Below, piece by piece: positions 6,812-14,572 of a stretch of 24,953 bases of DNA. Position numbers and translations under genes: made by a program. The first letter of the stretch is position 1; every line of letters starts with the position of its first letter. The notes beneath the pieces were generated by a model that was given only the letters and a program-made list of their open reading frames with translations, was not told where the DNA came from and searched no databases. The DNA is from DAIDAN01 sp049303335 (GTDB lineage Archaea > Aenigmatarchaeota > Aenigmatarchaeia > Aenigmatarchaeales > DAIDAN01). The stretch spans positions 1-24,953 of the forward strand of contig JBAQNA010000001.1 of the NCBI GenBank assembly GCA_049303335.1, read 5' to 3'.

Positions 6812-7408
6812 TCATTTATTTTCTATTTTAGCATATTTTGAAAACCATTCAATCCAAGACCCATTTGTATCGGACGGCATTATAATTTCAACAAACCCGT
6901 CGTTTGAGAGCCTTTTCATGTACCTGTTGAAGATATCCGACTTGCCTATAAAATCAATGTTGTCTGTTTCGACTTCTCCAAGAAGCTCAAAATGCTCCAC
7001 AGGCTCATTATATTCTACGGGTTTTCTTCCTTTGCTGCCGTGTAGCATATGCAGATTTTCCAGAATGCATAAAAAATCGGAAGGACATGATGAGGCACCT
7101 CTTGTTACGGATGATATTAATCCTATTCCATCCTTTCTTATCTTATATTTCATTTCACCTTTCACTATAAAGCCGCTTTTCATTAGATTTTCTATAAGTT
7201 TGTCGTATTTTTGGGACACGGGTTTTCCATGTTCTCTTTCAACATTTTTTGAGAACTCCCTTCTGAGATTTCCGCTTAAAACCGTTCCGTGCGCGCTTAG
7301 ATATTCAAAAGTGCCTTTTAGCTTGGACTTCTTGCTTTCATCATCAAAAGCATAAAAAAATTCCGTTTTTGGAAATTCCAGTCCAGTATAAGAAAATATT
7401 CCGTTCAT
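6812..7408 (-). CDS. Hypothetical protein with probable winged-helix domain
   Basis: I recognise no family for this 198-residue soluble protein. Residues 28-95 look like a winged helix-turn-helix: KGTFEYLSAHGTVLSGNLRREF, then KYDKLIENLMKSGFIVKGE, and a wing-like KYKIRKDGIGLI. A second half of unknown fold (about 105-198) ends in a Trp/Lys-rich helix. The start codon lies 26 nt from a TATA box (7430-7439) with no ribosome-binding site, so it is probably leaderless. The gene is AT-rich compared with its neighbours. The repeat-containing gap at 6278-6811 lies directly downstream; whether the protein binds those repeats is untested. It could be a transcription regulator, but no ligand or cofactor motif is visible. 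Confidence 0.6.
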   Translation of the reverse strand: MNGIFSYTGLEFPKTEFFYAFDDESKKSKLKGTFEYLSAHGTVLSGNLRREFSKNVEREHGKPVSQKYDKLIENLMKSGFIVKGEMKYKIRKDGIGLISSVTRGASSCPSDFLCILENLHMLHGSKGRKPVEYNEPVEHFELLGEVETDNIDFIGKSDIFNRYMKRLSNDGFVEIIMPSDTNGSWIEWFSKYAKIENK

Positions 7409-7429
7409 ATTTTTTCTTGAACAAAAAAC

Positions 7430-7439
7430 GATATATACT
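7430..7439 (-). promoter_or_regulatory. TATA box of the winged-helix gene (leaderless)
   Basis: On the minus strand this reads AGTATATATC, centred about 26 nt before ATG 7408. It touches the stop codon of the TctA-like gene upstream. Confidence 0.6.
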
Positions 7440-8626
7440 TAAACAAACCCCATGAAAAACAGAATCGTAGGCAGGATGAGGCAGCCCATTGCGTGGCTTT
7501 TTCTGATGTTCGCGAGATTCGGAATCAAGCCGATTGAGAGCGCGATTCCCGCGACAGCCAGCCCGAAAAATCCCGTGAACGCAAAAATCAAAACACAGAT
7601 GAACGCGAACGTATACAGGCAGAGTCTTTGATAGTCTATTTTTCTTATTGCGAAAACCGCGCTTCTTGAAAGCGCCAAGGTGAGAAACGCGCCGGCGCCA
7701 GCGGACGCCAATATTGCGGAAAGGAAAATCAGAACCATATTCATGTCAATGCTCACGAGCGTTCCGACCGCCACCGCGATTCCGGAGCGCGGATTCCCGA
7801 TGATCCAGAGCGCGAGTATGGAATACATGATGTCAACAACGTTCACTCCCGCTATCGCCATCAAGAAAGTTCTTTCGTCCTTGTTTCCCGCCTGCGCGAG
7901 AACCGTCGATTGGGACGAGCCTATGCCAGGCAGCAATCCGGCTATAACTCCTGCGAGGCTGCCTATTATCGCTGGTTTCCATTGGATTCTTGTAGATTCC
8001 GACTCGAAGGAAAACGTTTCCGGCAGGCGCGTCCGGCTTTTAACAGCAAGCAACAGCATAGGCAGTCCGAACAAGCCTGAAAGCATGGGGAACAAAGATT
8101 CGCTTCCGATGTTTATCACGTCAAGGACAAGATAGCCGAGAATTCCGGAAAGAAAAAACACGGCAGCCGCAAAAATCTTTCCTTTTCCCTTCTCCGAGAA
8201 AATCATGTAAGCAACCACAAAAATCAGGAGGAAGTGGATGTTCGGCCTGAGAAAATTGTAAAGCGAAGGCAGCACAAGAACGAAAATCGGGAGCGTGAAC
8301 ATTGCGAACAGTACGCTTGTAAAGCCGCCGACAACCGTGAGCTTCAGCGCCTCGTAACCCCTTCCCTGCATCAGAAGCCTGTGGCCGGGCAAAGCGGAGA
8401 GCGCGTTGTCGCCTTCGGGCGCGCCTATCAGAATGCTCGGGATGAAAGCCACGAAACTGTTCACGATGCCGGCGCTTATCAGGACTATTGCCGCGGAAAG
8501 CGGAGGGAACAGAAAAGACAGCCCGAGAATTATGGGAATCGTGTTGTTCGGGTGCAGTCCCGGAACAAGGCCGCAAACCGTTCCGACGGCGATGCCGAAA
8601 GCAAGCGCGAGAAGAAGCTCAAACAT
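7439..8626 (-). CDS. TctA-like (DUF112) multi-pass membrane permease
   Basis: This 395-residue protein has about ten membrane helices and resembles the TctA/DUF112 family, the large membrane subunit of tripartite tricarboxylate transporters and its stand-alone archaeal relatives. The family signature appears twice, as expected for its inverted-repeat architecture: GTVCGLVPGLHPNN near the N-terminus and GSLAGVIAGLLPGIGSSQST near residue 240. No small membrane subunit (TctB) or extracytoplasmic binding protein (TctC) gene lies nearby, so it probably works alone; the substrate is unknown. I chose ATG 8626 over in-frame ATG 8650 because a TATA-like element at 8648-8655 lies about 25 nt upstream of 8626, the leaderless distance seen across this window. 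Confidence 0.8.
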   Translation of the reverse strand: MFELLLALAFGIAVGTVCGLVPGLHPNNTIPIILGLSFLFPPLSAAIVLISAGIVNSFVAFIPSILIGAPEGDNALSALPGHRLLMQGRGYEALKLTVVGGFTSVLFAMFTLPIFVLVLPSLYNFLRPNIHFLLIFVVAYMIFSEKGKGKIFAAAVFFLSGILGYLVLDVINIGSESLFPMLSGLFGLPMLLLAVKSRTRLPETFSFESESTRIQWKPAIIGSLAGVIAGLLPGIGSSQSTVLAQAGNKDERTFLMAIAGVNVVDIMYSILALWIIGNPRSGIAVAVGTLVSIDMNMVLIFLSAILASAGAGAFLTLALSRSAVFAIRKIDYQRLCLYTFAFICVLIFAFTGFFGLAVAGIALSIGLIPNLANIRKSHAMGCLILPTILFFMGFV

Positions 8627-8647
8627 GAAATAATATTGACAAACATC

Positions 8648-8655
8648 CAATAAAG
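8648..8655 (-). promoter_or_regulatory. TATA-like element of the TctA-like gene
   Basis: On the minus strand it reads CTTTATTG, about 25 nt before ATG 8626. This favours the shorter start. Confidence 0.4.
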
Positions 8656-8699
8656 ATTTTACGCAGATCAGCTATTTCAAATTCATCCGTATCGCGCAA

Positions 8700-8709
8700 G
8701 CTTAAATAT
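8700..8709 (+). promoter_or_regulatory. TATA-like element of the hicBA operon
   Basis: GCTTAAATAT is centred about 50 nt before hicB ATG 8755. This predicts a leader of about 25 nt containing AAGGT just ahead of the start. Confidence 0.45.
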
Positions 8710-8754
8710 TTCAAGAACACAATTAATTTATTAAAGAAATGAAAAGGTATTTTT

Positions 8755-9015
8755 ATGGATATAATATTCAGCGCCGTGTTCAGGAAAGAGGTTGAAGGGG
8801 GATATTCCGCGCTCTGCCCCGAATTGGGAGTAGCCAGCCAGGGAGAAACGGTAGAGGAAGCCGAATCCAGCCTGAAAGAGGCTTGCGAGCTTTATATGGA
8901 AAGCGCCAAGGATGTCGGCATTCTTAAGAAAGTTTTGGAGGATGCTGGAATAAACAATAGAGAGACTATCACTAATGTCTTAACAGGTTCTTTCAAAGCC
9001 GAAGTCGCAGTATAA
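8755..9015 (+). CDS. hicB: HicB-family antitoxin
   Basis: This 86-residue protein has the HicB partial RNase-H-like fold: an N-terminal strand pair (FSAVFRKEVEGGYSALCPEL), the family signature GVASQGETVEEAESSLKEA, and a following helix. HicB binds and neutralises the HicA mRNA interferase and usually represses the operon. This copy ends soon after the core and has no obvious helix-turn-helix or ribbon-helix-helix domain, so DNA binding, if any, must use the core or a partner. AAGGT lies eight bases before the ATG. The order hicB-hicA, antitoxin first, is common but the reverse of the first-described hicAB arrangement. Confidence 0.88.
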   Translation: MDIIFSAVFRKEVEGGYSALCPELGVASQGETVEEAESSLKEACELYMESAKDVGILKKVLEDAGINNRETITNVLTGSFKAEVAV

Positions 9016-9045
9016 TAAAAATTTTGCTTTTAAAAATAGGAAAAT

Positions 9046-9050
9046 GGAGA
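9046..9050 (+). promoter_or_regulatory. Shine-Dalgarno site of hicA
   Basis: GGAGA lies six bases upstream of ATG 9057 and selects that start over the upstream in-frame TTG-type start at 9024. Confidence 0.6.
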
Positions 9051-9056
9051 TTTCTT

Positions 9057-9290
9057 ATGAAACTTCCTCCCGTTTCCGGACAAGACATGATTAAACTTCT
9101 TGCAAAGCAGGGCTTTCAGGTCGTAAGACAAAAAGGAAGTCATGTGTCGCTGTTTAGGAAAACCGATAATGACGAGCCTCTATTGGTTGTGGTTCCTCTG
9201 AAAAAGGAAATAAAGAAAGGGACATTATTGAGCATTTTAAGACAGGCAAGAATCAGCAGGGAAGAGTTTGAAAGCTTTTTTGAAAAATAA
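9057..9290 (+). CDS. hicA: HicA-family toxin (mRNA interferase)
   Basis: This 77-residue protein has the double-stranded-RNA-binding-like HicA fold. The core is KLLAKQGFQVVRQKGSHVSL, with the conserved G27-S-H29; His29 corresponds to the family's catalytic histidine. A VVVPLKKEIKKGTL strand-helix follows, then the C-terminal ILRQARISREEF helix. HicA cleaves mRNA and stops growth when HicB is lost. It lies 41 nt after hicB. The gap holds a T/A-rich stretch (TTTTAAAAAT near 9028-9037) that could be an internal promoter. The key residues are intact, so the pair is probably functional. Confidence 0.88.
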   Translation: MKLPPVSGQDMIKLLAKQGFQVVRQKGSHVSLFRKTDNDEPLLVVVPLKKEIKKGTLLSILRQARISREEFESFFEK

Positions 9291-9293
9291 ACA

Positions 9294-9298
9294 GGTGA
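9294..9298 (+). promoter_or_regulatory. Shine-Dalgarno site of NAC
   Basis: GGTGA with a four-base spacer to ATG 9303, only 4 nt after the hicA stop. It is the clearest ribosome-binding site in the window. Confidence 0.65.
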
Positions 9299-9302
9299 TT
9301 TT

Positions 9303-9647
9303 ATGTTCAACATGAATGCGAAACAGATGGAAAAGATGATGAAGCAGATGGGAATCCAGCAGGAGCAGATTGACGCGGACGAGGTCATAATAAAAACAGC
9401 GGGCGGCGAGATTGTGGTAAGCAGTCCGCAGGTCGTGAAGGTCAAGGTCGGCGGGCAGGAAACGTTCCAGATAACCGGCGAAATCTCAGAAAGGGATAAA
9501 GCAGAATCAGCAGAGCAAAAGGAAAAATTTTCCGAGGAAGACGCAAAGCTCGTATCGCAGCAGTCGGGCGCGAGCCTGGAAGACGCAAGAATCGCGCTGG
9601 AAGAGACCGGCGACATCGCCGAGGCGATTATGAAGCTGAAGAAGTAG
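9303..9647 (+). CDS. nac: Nascent polypeptide-associated complex protein (archaeal NAC)
   Basis: This 114-residue archaeal NAC is homologous to the eukaryotic alpha subunit and forms a homodimer at the ribosome exit to shield nascent chains. Residues 1-60 hold the basic, Met-rich N-terminus (MNAKQMEKMMKQMGIQ) and the NAC beta-barrel (EVIIKTAGGEIVVSSPQVVKV). A Glu/Lys linker follows, then the UBA domain at about 76-114 (SEEDAKLVSQQSGASLEDA, ending DIAEAIMKLKK). Its length and domain order are typical. It starts 12 nt after hicA with a strong GGTGA, so it is probably cotranscribed with the toxin-antitoxin pair, an unusual partner for a housekeeping gene. Confidence 0.93.
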   Translation: MFNMNAKQMEKMMKQMGIQQEQIDADEVIIKTAGGEIVVSSPQVVKVKVGGQETFQITGEISERDKAESAEQKEKFSEEDAKLVSQQSGASLEDARIALEETGDIAEAIMKLKK

Positions 9648-9652
9648 ATGAT

Positions 9653-9660
9653 TATTTATC
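9653..9660 (+). promoter_or_regulatory. TATA box of the 9683 gene (leaderless)
   Basis: TATTTATC is centred about 26 nt before ATG 9683, with no ribosome-binding site. Confidence 0.5.
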
Positions 9661-9682
9661 TTTTAGAAGTGTTATATTCTGT

Positions 9683-10123
9683 ATGTTTAAAAGAAAAAAA
9701 GAATCTTGGAAAGACATTTTAGGAATGTTCTATGTAAATGTTCCTTTTGATATTTTTTATAGTAAAGGTGTTGGTTTTTGGACAGAAAAAACACCACTTC
9801 CAAAATTGGAAATAAACCAGCATGAAACAGAATCAATTTTAAAATTTCTAAACGACCACGGATTCATAGAAGGCTATAAGGATTCTTTGCTGCCTACGCA
9901 GATGCATATCACAAATGAAGGAATTGATATAATTCTGAAAATAAGAGAAGGGAATAATCATAACAAGAGTCAATATATTACTTCTATGTTAACTCTAATT
10001 ATTATACTTCTTACATTATGGTCGGCAGCCAAAACTCCACCTTCAAGTATAATTGATTGGATATTCTTGCCAGCAATTATAATTATTTTAGTTGTATTAA
10101 ATATTGACTTGAGAAGAAAATAA
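9683..10123 (+). CDS. Hypothetical membrane protein with an N-terminal winged-helix-like domain
   Basis: I recognise no family for this 146-residue protein. Residues 38-92 (PKLEINQHETESILKFLNDH, then GFIEGYKDS and MHITNEGIDIILKIRE) have the helix-helix-wing-helix pattern of a winged helix. Two membrane helices follow at about 98-116 and 122-142, and a basic end (DLRRK) suggests a cytosolic C-terminus. A tethered DNA-binding or sensor protein is possible but unproven. It is AT-rich, unlike NAC before it and secD after it, and has its own leaderless promoter. It converges on secD with a 9-bp gap. Confidence 0.55.
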   Translation: MFKRKKESWKDILGMFYVNVPFDIFYSKGVGFWTEKTPLPKLEINQHETESILKFLNDHGFIEGYKDSLLPTQMHITNEGIDIILKIREGNNHNKSQYITSMLTLIIILLTLWSAAKTPPSSIIDWIFLPAIIIILVVLNIDLRRK

Positions 10124-10132
10124 TAATCTTTC

Positions 10133-11863
10133 TCACATTTTTTTCTCCTCCGCTTTCGGATGATGCGCGTGATGGCTCTCCATAATCTTCTCGGCTATCT
10201 TTGAGAAGGCGGGGCGCGCGATGAACACTCCGATGAACACGCCGAGCAGCGTTGTGATTGCGAAGCCGCGCATCACGCCAACGCCTATGAAAAGCAGAGG
10301 AAGCATCGCCGCGACAACCGTGGCAGCGGACGAGAATATCATGAAGAACGCCTTTTTGATTTTTTCCTTGAACGTGAACACCCGCTCCTTGCCCATAATC
10401 AGCTCGTCAATAATCATAATCTGCGCGTCAACGCCTGTCCCAATCACTGCGATTATTCCCGCTATCGCGGCAATATCAATCGTCCAGCCGATAAGCGAAG
10501 CTGCGCCGAGAATTATTATGACCTCGCTCAGGCTCGTCAGAATCATAGGTATTGTTATTTTCAGATTGCGGTAGCGCACAAACACGACAACAATGACCGC
10601 AATCGCGGCTATCGCGCCGGCAAGCAGAATTGACTTGATAAACTCGCTTCCGAGCGAAGCGGAAATCTGGTCAACCCTTTCCACGGTAAGCGTCACGGGC
10701 AAGGCGCCGGATTGCAGAATGCTTTGCAGCGTAAGTTTTTCCTTTATCGTGTCAGCTTGGGTTGTCTTGAATCCCGTGATGGAAGGCTCGGTAATGGCTT
10801 TTCCTTTCAAACCTTTGTCAATGGACAATTCCGTTATCAGCTTCTTGTCAAGATACAAATCGATAAAACCGTTTTCCAGAATATAATTTCCTGTGAATTT
10901 TCCCTGCTGCACATCTGGTATAATCTTCATATCTTTCGTCAGCGCCGCGAACCTTTCCGCGCCTTCCTTTGAAATCGTGACCTGGAACGAGAACTGGAAT
11001 CCGCCTTCCGCAGGCTGGATTGTCGATGAGCAGATTCCCTGTATGCTCTGCATGCAAACCGACTTCACGTCCGTGCCGTTGAACGCGAGCGCGTTGAAAA
11101 CCGCGGTGCTGTTCGTATAGTTCAGGAACGTGAACGTTATGCCGTTGAGAACAAAAGTGTCGTTCAGCTTTATGCTCCCGATATTCTGGACGGTTGCGGA
11201 ATTGTCAAATATTGAAACGCTGTAGTTCGTGCCGTTGACCATCAGCAGCCCCGAGCCGTTTTGAACGTTGACGATTTTCGGAATATACGCCTCGAACTTT
11301 CCCTGCTTCGCGAGAAGGCTGTCAATTTCCTGCTTCGAGCCGCCCGCCATTTCTATCTGTATGTAATTCGTTTTGTCCTGCTTCACGGACTGGAACTTTG
11401 CCTCGCGCAGGCCGTAAATGTTTATTCTCGTCTGCAACGTTGCGATGGACTGCTCAATAATGGCGTCGCTCACGTTTTCGTGAACCTTCAGCAAAACGCG
11501 CGTCCCGCCTATCAAATCCATTCCCAGATTGAGGCGCGTGGAAGACGGCTTCACCGCGTCAATGCCGAGGCCTTTTCCGGAAAGAACCGCGGAGTCAAGC
11601 TCGCCCCTTCCGGAGTGCTTGAAGAAAAGCGTTCCCGTAAAGTTTTCAAAACCCTGCAAGTCGTCCGGGGCTGTTATAAATTTTGAGCCGGCCCAGGTTA
11701 TATATTCTCCTGAAGAGACCTTGCCGTAAAACGGGGAATCCGCGTTCACGGACTTGACCAGCACGCCCTGCTTCTGCATTGGCGCTATCAGGGCAACCGA
11801 AACTATCACAACTGTCAGGAACAGCAATATCTGCCAATTCTTCAGCAAAGACGGGATTTTCAT
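10133..11863 (-). CDS. secD: SecD, protein-export membrane subunit
   Basis: This 576-residue SecD is one half of the SecDF complex, which uses the ion gradient to help pull proteins out of the Sec channel. TM1 lies at about residues 9-28. A long extracytoplasmic region follows, opening with the D1-type motif NLGMDLIGGTRVLL, close to the GLDLxGG consensus. The last 170 residues hold five membrane helices of the RND-like bundle (ILLAGAIAAIAVIVVVFVRY, then LIGWTIDIAAIAGIIAVIGTG). I chose ATG 11863 over TTG 11872 because GGTTGA lies just upstream. It follows secF in the same direction with a 129-bp gap, and a TATA-like element at 11883-11890 may give it its own promoter. Confidence 0.93.
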   Translation of the reverse strand: MKIPSLLKNWQILLFLTVVIVSVALIAPMQKQGVLVKSVNADSPFYGKVSSGEYITWAGSKFITAPDDLQGFENFTGTLFFKHSGRGELDSAVLSGKGLGIDAVKPSSTRLNLGMDLIGGTRVLLKVHENVSDAIIEQSIATLQTRINIYGLREAKFQSVKQDKTNYIQIEMAGGSKQEIDSLLAKQGKFEAYIPKIVNVQNGSGLLMVNGTNYSVSIFDNSATVQNIGSIKLNDTFVLNGITFTFLNYTNSTAVFNALAFNGTDVKSVCMQSIQGICSSTIQPAEGGFQFSFQVTISKEGAERFAALTKDMKIIPDVQQGKFTGNYILENGFIDLYLDKKLITELSIDKGLKGKAITEPSITGFKTTQADTIKEKLTLQSILQSGALPVTLTVERVDQISASLGSEFIKSILLAGAIAAIAVIVVVFVRYRNLKITIPMILTSLSEVIIILGAASLIGWTIDIAAIAGIIAVIGTGVDAQIMIIDELIMGKERVFTFKEKIKKAFFMIFSSAATVVAAMLPLLFIGVGVMRGFAITTLLGVFIGVFIARPAFSKIAEKIMESHHAHHPKAEEKKM

Positions 11864-11882
11864 TTTAATCAACCCAAAGACT

Positions 11883-11890
11883 CTTATAGC
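11883..11890 (-). promoter_or_regulatory. TATA-like element upstream of secD
   Basis: On the minus strand it reads GCTATAAG, about 23 nt before ATG 11863, slightly closer than the usual 25-27 nt. The secF-secD gap is otherwise AT-rich and gene-free. Confidence 0.35.
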
Positions 11891-11992
11891 AATTTTGTTC
11901 GTTCTGTTTTTTTTGTTTCTGAATTTCTAATACAAAAATATTTTCCGCCCGAATAAACATCAGATACGATTTTTGTATTTTTCATATTGAAT

Positions 11993-12823
11993 TTATTTCA
12001 CAGCAGCTTTTTCCTTCCTCTCGACATACATCCTCAAAAGTATCGCGTTAGTGAACCACGTGTTCACGATGTCAACAACCAGACCGATCAGAAGGACTGT
12101 CGCAATCTGCGTAAGCACAATCGACGATGTTGCAACCAGAAGCGCCGCGACCGCCGCGATTGTTGTTCCGCTCATTGTGAGCCCGGTTTTCAAAGCCCCC
12201 CTTATCTTGTCCGCGGCTTTTCCCTCCCCGCCCTTCAGCACGCGCGAAGTCAGAAGAATGTCCGTGTCCACCGAGTAGCCGACCAAAAGCAGGAGAGCGG
12301 CGAACGTCGCAAGCGAGAGCGGTATGCCGATGAACTGCGAGAACGCGAGCGCCTCGATTATGTCAAACGCCGCCGACATCACAACGTAAAGGCTCGGAAG
12401 CGGTTTCCTGAAAATTATGAAAATCACTATCGCCATCAAGACGAACGCTACGCCAAGCGCGAGCTGGGCCTGGTTGAAGAACGAGGCTCCCAGCGCCGGG
12501 CTTACGCTTTGCACGGAAGAACTTTTTATCTGGTAGCCATTCTTTTCAAGGAGCGGAACTATTTCGGAAGCGTTCTTCTCGATTGGCACGTCTATGAGCA
12601 GCAGGGAGCCGGTCAGTCCCGAGGCGCTTCTCACGGTCGCGTCATAGCTTTTGAGCAGGCCTTCCACGCTTTTCGCGTCGGCGCCCGTTTCCAACGACAG
12701 CTGCGTTCCTCCCTTCAGCTCGATGTCGCGTTTCAAACCGCCGTCCTGCAATTGCAGCGCGAGCGAGCCGAGCGCAACAAGTATCAGGATCGCGGGGACG
12801 ATTAACAAGAGTTTGTAGTTCAT
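11993..12823 (-). CDS. secF: SecF, protein-export membrane subunit
   Basis: This 276-residue SecF is the partner of SecD. It has TM1 at about residues 5-24, an extracytoplasmic domain with the SecF-type motif IELKGGTQLSLE, and five C-terminal membrane helices. These include the conserved SVDTDILLTSRVLKG stretch, the SecF counterpart of the RND proton-path helices, followed by AALLVATSSIVLTQIATVLL. I chose ATG 12823 (MNYKLLLIV) over an upstream TTG-type start because GGAAGTG lies six bases before it and the longer N-terminus looks non-coding. It is divergent from the FAD oxidoreductase gene. Confidence 0.92.
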   Translation of the reverse strand: MNYKLLLIVPAILILVALGSLALQLQDGGLKRDIELKGGTQLSLETGADAKSVEGLLKSYDATVRSASGLTGSLLLIDVPIEKNASEIVPLLEKNGYQIKSSSVQSVSPALGASFFNQAQLALGVAFVLMAIVIFIIFRKPLPSLYVVMSAAFDIIEALAFSQFIGIPLSLATFAALLLLVGYSVDTDILLTSRVLKGGEGKAADKIRGALKTGLTMSGTTIAAVAALLVATSSIVLTQIATVLLIGLVVDIVNTWFTNAILLRMYVERKEKAAVK

Positions 12824-12865
12824 AAAAAACACTTCCGTAATCTTTCTTATTTTTAATATATTAAA

Positions 12866-12875
12866 GCTTAAAAAC
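12866..12875. promoter_or_regulatory. Central TATA-like element between secF and the FAD oxidoreductase
   Basis: GCTTAAAAAC is centred at 12870.5, in the middle of the 91-bp gap 12824-12914 and about 45-47 nt from both start codons. Both genes have Shine-Dalgarno-like sites (GGAAGTG for secF, GTGGTTTAG for the oxidoreductase), so each would have a leader of about 20 nt. The same decamer occurs at 20406 and 23410. Confidence 0.5.
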
Positions 12876-12914
12876 CGCTCGGACAAACTGATAATGCGAA
12901 AACGAGTGGTTTAG

Positions 12915-13907
12915 ATGAAAGTTGCAATCGTCGGCGCGGGAATAGTCGGGACGTACCTTGCGTGGAGGCTGGCGAGAAAAGGGCTTGAAGTTTCCGTTTT
13001 TGAGCGAAACAGCGCGATAGGCGGAAAAGTCTGCTCCGGACTGATTTCGCGAAGGCTCTGGCATTTTTTTCCTGAAAACAAAATCCTGATAGAGAACGAG
13101 ATAAAAACCGCGAACGTCCATTTTCCCGAAAAAGACGCCGAAATAAGATTCTCGCCCCACATGCTTGTCGTTGACAGGAAGGGTTTGGAGGAATATGCCG
13201 CGAAGCTTGCAAAGGAAAGCGGAGTGAAAATGTTTCTCGGAATGAAGGTTGCGAATGTCCTGCACGTAAAAGGGAAGAAGCCGCAGATTGTGCTGGAAAA
13301 AAACGGCAAGAAGGCGTTCCTTGAGTTTGATTATGTCATAGGCTGCGACGGCGAATATTCCGTTGTGCGCAAATCCCTTCGTCTGAAAGAGCCGAGAATG
13401 CGGCTGGGAATTTTGTGTTTCGGAAAGGCAAAAAAGAATCAGGCGGCGGATGCGGTTGAAGTTTTTCCGACAAAGAGCGGATTTAACTGGATTATTCCGC
13501 GCGGCTCGGGCGAGGCCGAATATGGCACGCTTGAAAAGCCCGCGGAAGCGAAAAGAATATTTGAACAGTTCTGCAAAAAGCAAAAGATAAAGCCGGAAAA
13601 AATTCTGGCTGCGCCCGTTCCCGAAGGATTGGTTATTTCAAATAATGACAGGATTGCTCTTTGCGGCGACGCCGCGGGGCTGACAAAAAGCTGGAGCGGC
13701 GGCGGCGTCATCTGGGGGCTGACCGCGGCGCACATGCTCGCGCGCGACTTCCCGAACCTGAAAAAATACGATTCGCAGATGAAAAGGTTTTTCGCGCCGA
13801 GAATGTTTTTCGGGAGGATTGAAACAAGAATAGCCGTATGGGTTGGAAATAACGCGCCGTTTTTGCTGCCGAAAAAAATCAGGATTGATTCCGATTGGGG
13901 AATTTAA
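12915..13907 (+). CDS. FAD-dependent oxidoreductase, geranylgeranyl-reductase family
   Basis: This 330-residue flavoprotein has an N-terminal dinucleotide fold: G7-x-G9-x-x-G12, acidic E30 at the end of strand 2, and the CSG motif at 40-42 seen in geranylgeranyl reductases. The central GCDGEYSVVRK (143-153) is the second FAD motif and GDAAGLTKSWSGGGV (251-265) the third, as in digeranylgeranylglycerophospholipid reductases. Those enzymes saturate the isoprenoid chains of archaeal lipids. Typical members have about 390-450 residues, so this one is short, mainly at the C-terminus, and a related quinone or lipid oxidoreductase role is possible. ATG 12915 follows GTGGTTTAG. Its stop overlaps that of the convergent SGNH gene by 3 bp in a shared TTTAAA. 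Confidence 0.8.
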   Translation: MKVAIVGAGIVGTYLAWRLARKGLEVSVFERNSAIGGKVCSGLISRRLWHFFPENKILIENEIKTANVHFPEKDAEIRFSPHMLVVDRKGLEEYAAKLAKESGVKMFLGMKVANVLHVKGKKPQIVLEKNGKKAFLEFDYVIGCDGEYSVVRKSLRLKEPRMRLGILCFGKAKKNQAADAVEVFPTKSGFNWIIPRGSGEAEYGTLEKPAEAKRIFEQFCKKQKIKPEKILAAPVPEGLVISNNDRIALCGDAAGLTKSWSGGGVIWGLTAAHMLARDFPNLKKYDSQMKRFFAPRMFFGRIETRIAVWVGNNAPFLLPKKIRIDSDWGI

Positions 13908-14521
13908 ATTATCTTTTCCTTCAGCAGAAAATCCTTTACGGTCTCGAAAATTATTTTATGCCCTTCCGAGTTCGGGTGCAAGCCGTCTTTCTTATCCAAT
14001 AACTTCTTATAATCTATTTTAAGCCAATCATCAAACAACTCTAAGAACGGAACATTTTCTTTTTTGCAGACGTATTTAATTATTCCGTCATATTTCCTGA
14101 TGCTCTTGTTTGTAAAATATTCCGTATTGCTCCAGATTGTCGGCATTGTTCTTGATTCGTTTGCAGGCATCTCACCGACGAATATTATTTTTTCAGTATA
14201 TTTTTTGCAAACTCTTATTATTTTATGAATGTTCTTCTCAAACTCCTTTGCAGGAGTTTCAACGCTGTCTTCTGTTTTATTGTTGAACCTTGAATCGTTT
14301 CCGCCTATTCTGATGATTATAATATCAGGCTCCCGCGCTTTGCATTCGCAGTCCAATCTTTTCAATAAATCTTTTGTTGTATCGCCAACTATGCCTAAAT
14401 TAAATATAGAAGTTTCTTCTTTTTCATTAACAAACTTTCTTAGTCTGGTTACCCAACAGTCAAACCCCAAATATACCTCGTCCGAGGCAGTGCTGTCGCC
14501 GAAAACAAGAATCTGCGCCAT
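13904..14521 (-). CDS. SGNH/GDSL-family hydrolase
   Basis: This 205-residue hydrolase has all four SGNH blocks: GDS with nucleophile S10, block II around N41-x-G43 (NLGIVGDTT), GGND at 73-76, and DGLHP with D179 and H182. The family includes esterases, lipases, thioesterases and carbohydrate deacetylases; the substrate cannot be deduced. It has no signal peptide, so it is probably cytoplasmic. It is AT-rich, unlike the oxidoreductase it converges on and the flippase-like gene it diverges from. The start codon lies 25 nt from the central TATA element at 14543-14550, and there is no ribosome-binding site, so it is probably leaderless. Confidence 0.88.
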   Translation of the reverse strand: MAQILVFGDSTASDEVYLGFDCWVTRLRKFVNEKEETSIFNLGIVGDTTKDLLKRLDCECKAREPDIIIIRIGGNDSRFNNKTEDSVETPAKEFEKNIHKIIRVCKKYTEKIIFVGEMPANESRTMPTIWSNTEYFTNKSIRKYDGIIKYVCKKENVPFLELFDDWLKIDYKKLLDKKDGLHPNSEGHKIIFETVKDFLLKEKII

Positions 14522-14542
14522 AACATCAATGATGAGGAATAA

Positions 14543-14550
14543 TTTATAAG
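14543..14550. promoter_or_regulatory. Central TATA element shared by the SGNH and flippase-like genes
   Basis: TTTATAAG is centred at 14546.5, in the middle of the 51-bp spacer 14522-14572. It lies about 25-26 nt from both divergent ATGs, the leaderless distance in each direction. It is the only TATA-like sequence in the spacer. Confidence 0.6.
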
Positions 14551-14572
14551 CCTTTGAGTTGAAAGAGGTTTC

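Noticed and set aside
8627..8650. Longer TctA-like start at ATG 8650
   Set aside because: The extra residues (MDVCQYYF) do not look like a family N-terminus, and the TATA-like element at 8648-8655 fits the start at 8626.
11987..12805. 272-codon plus-strand open frame opposite secF
   Set aside because: It is antisense to clear SecF motifs, and Arg/His-rich composition marks it as a shadow.
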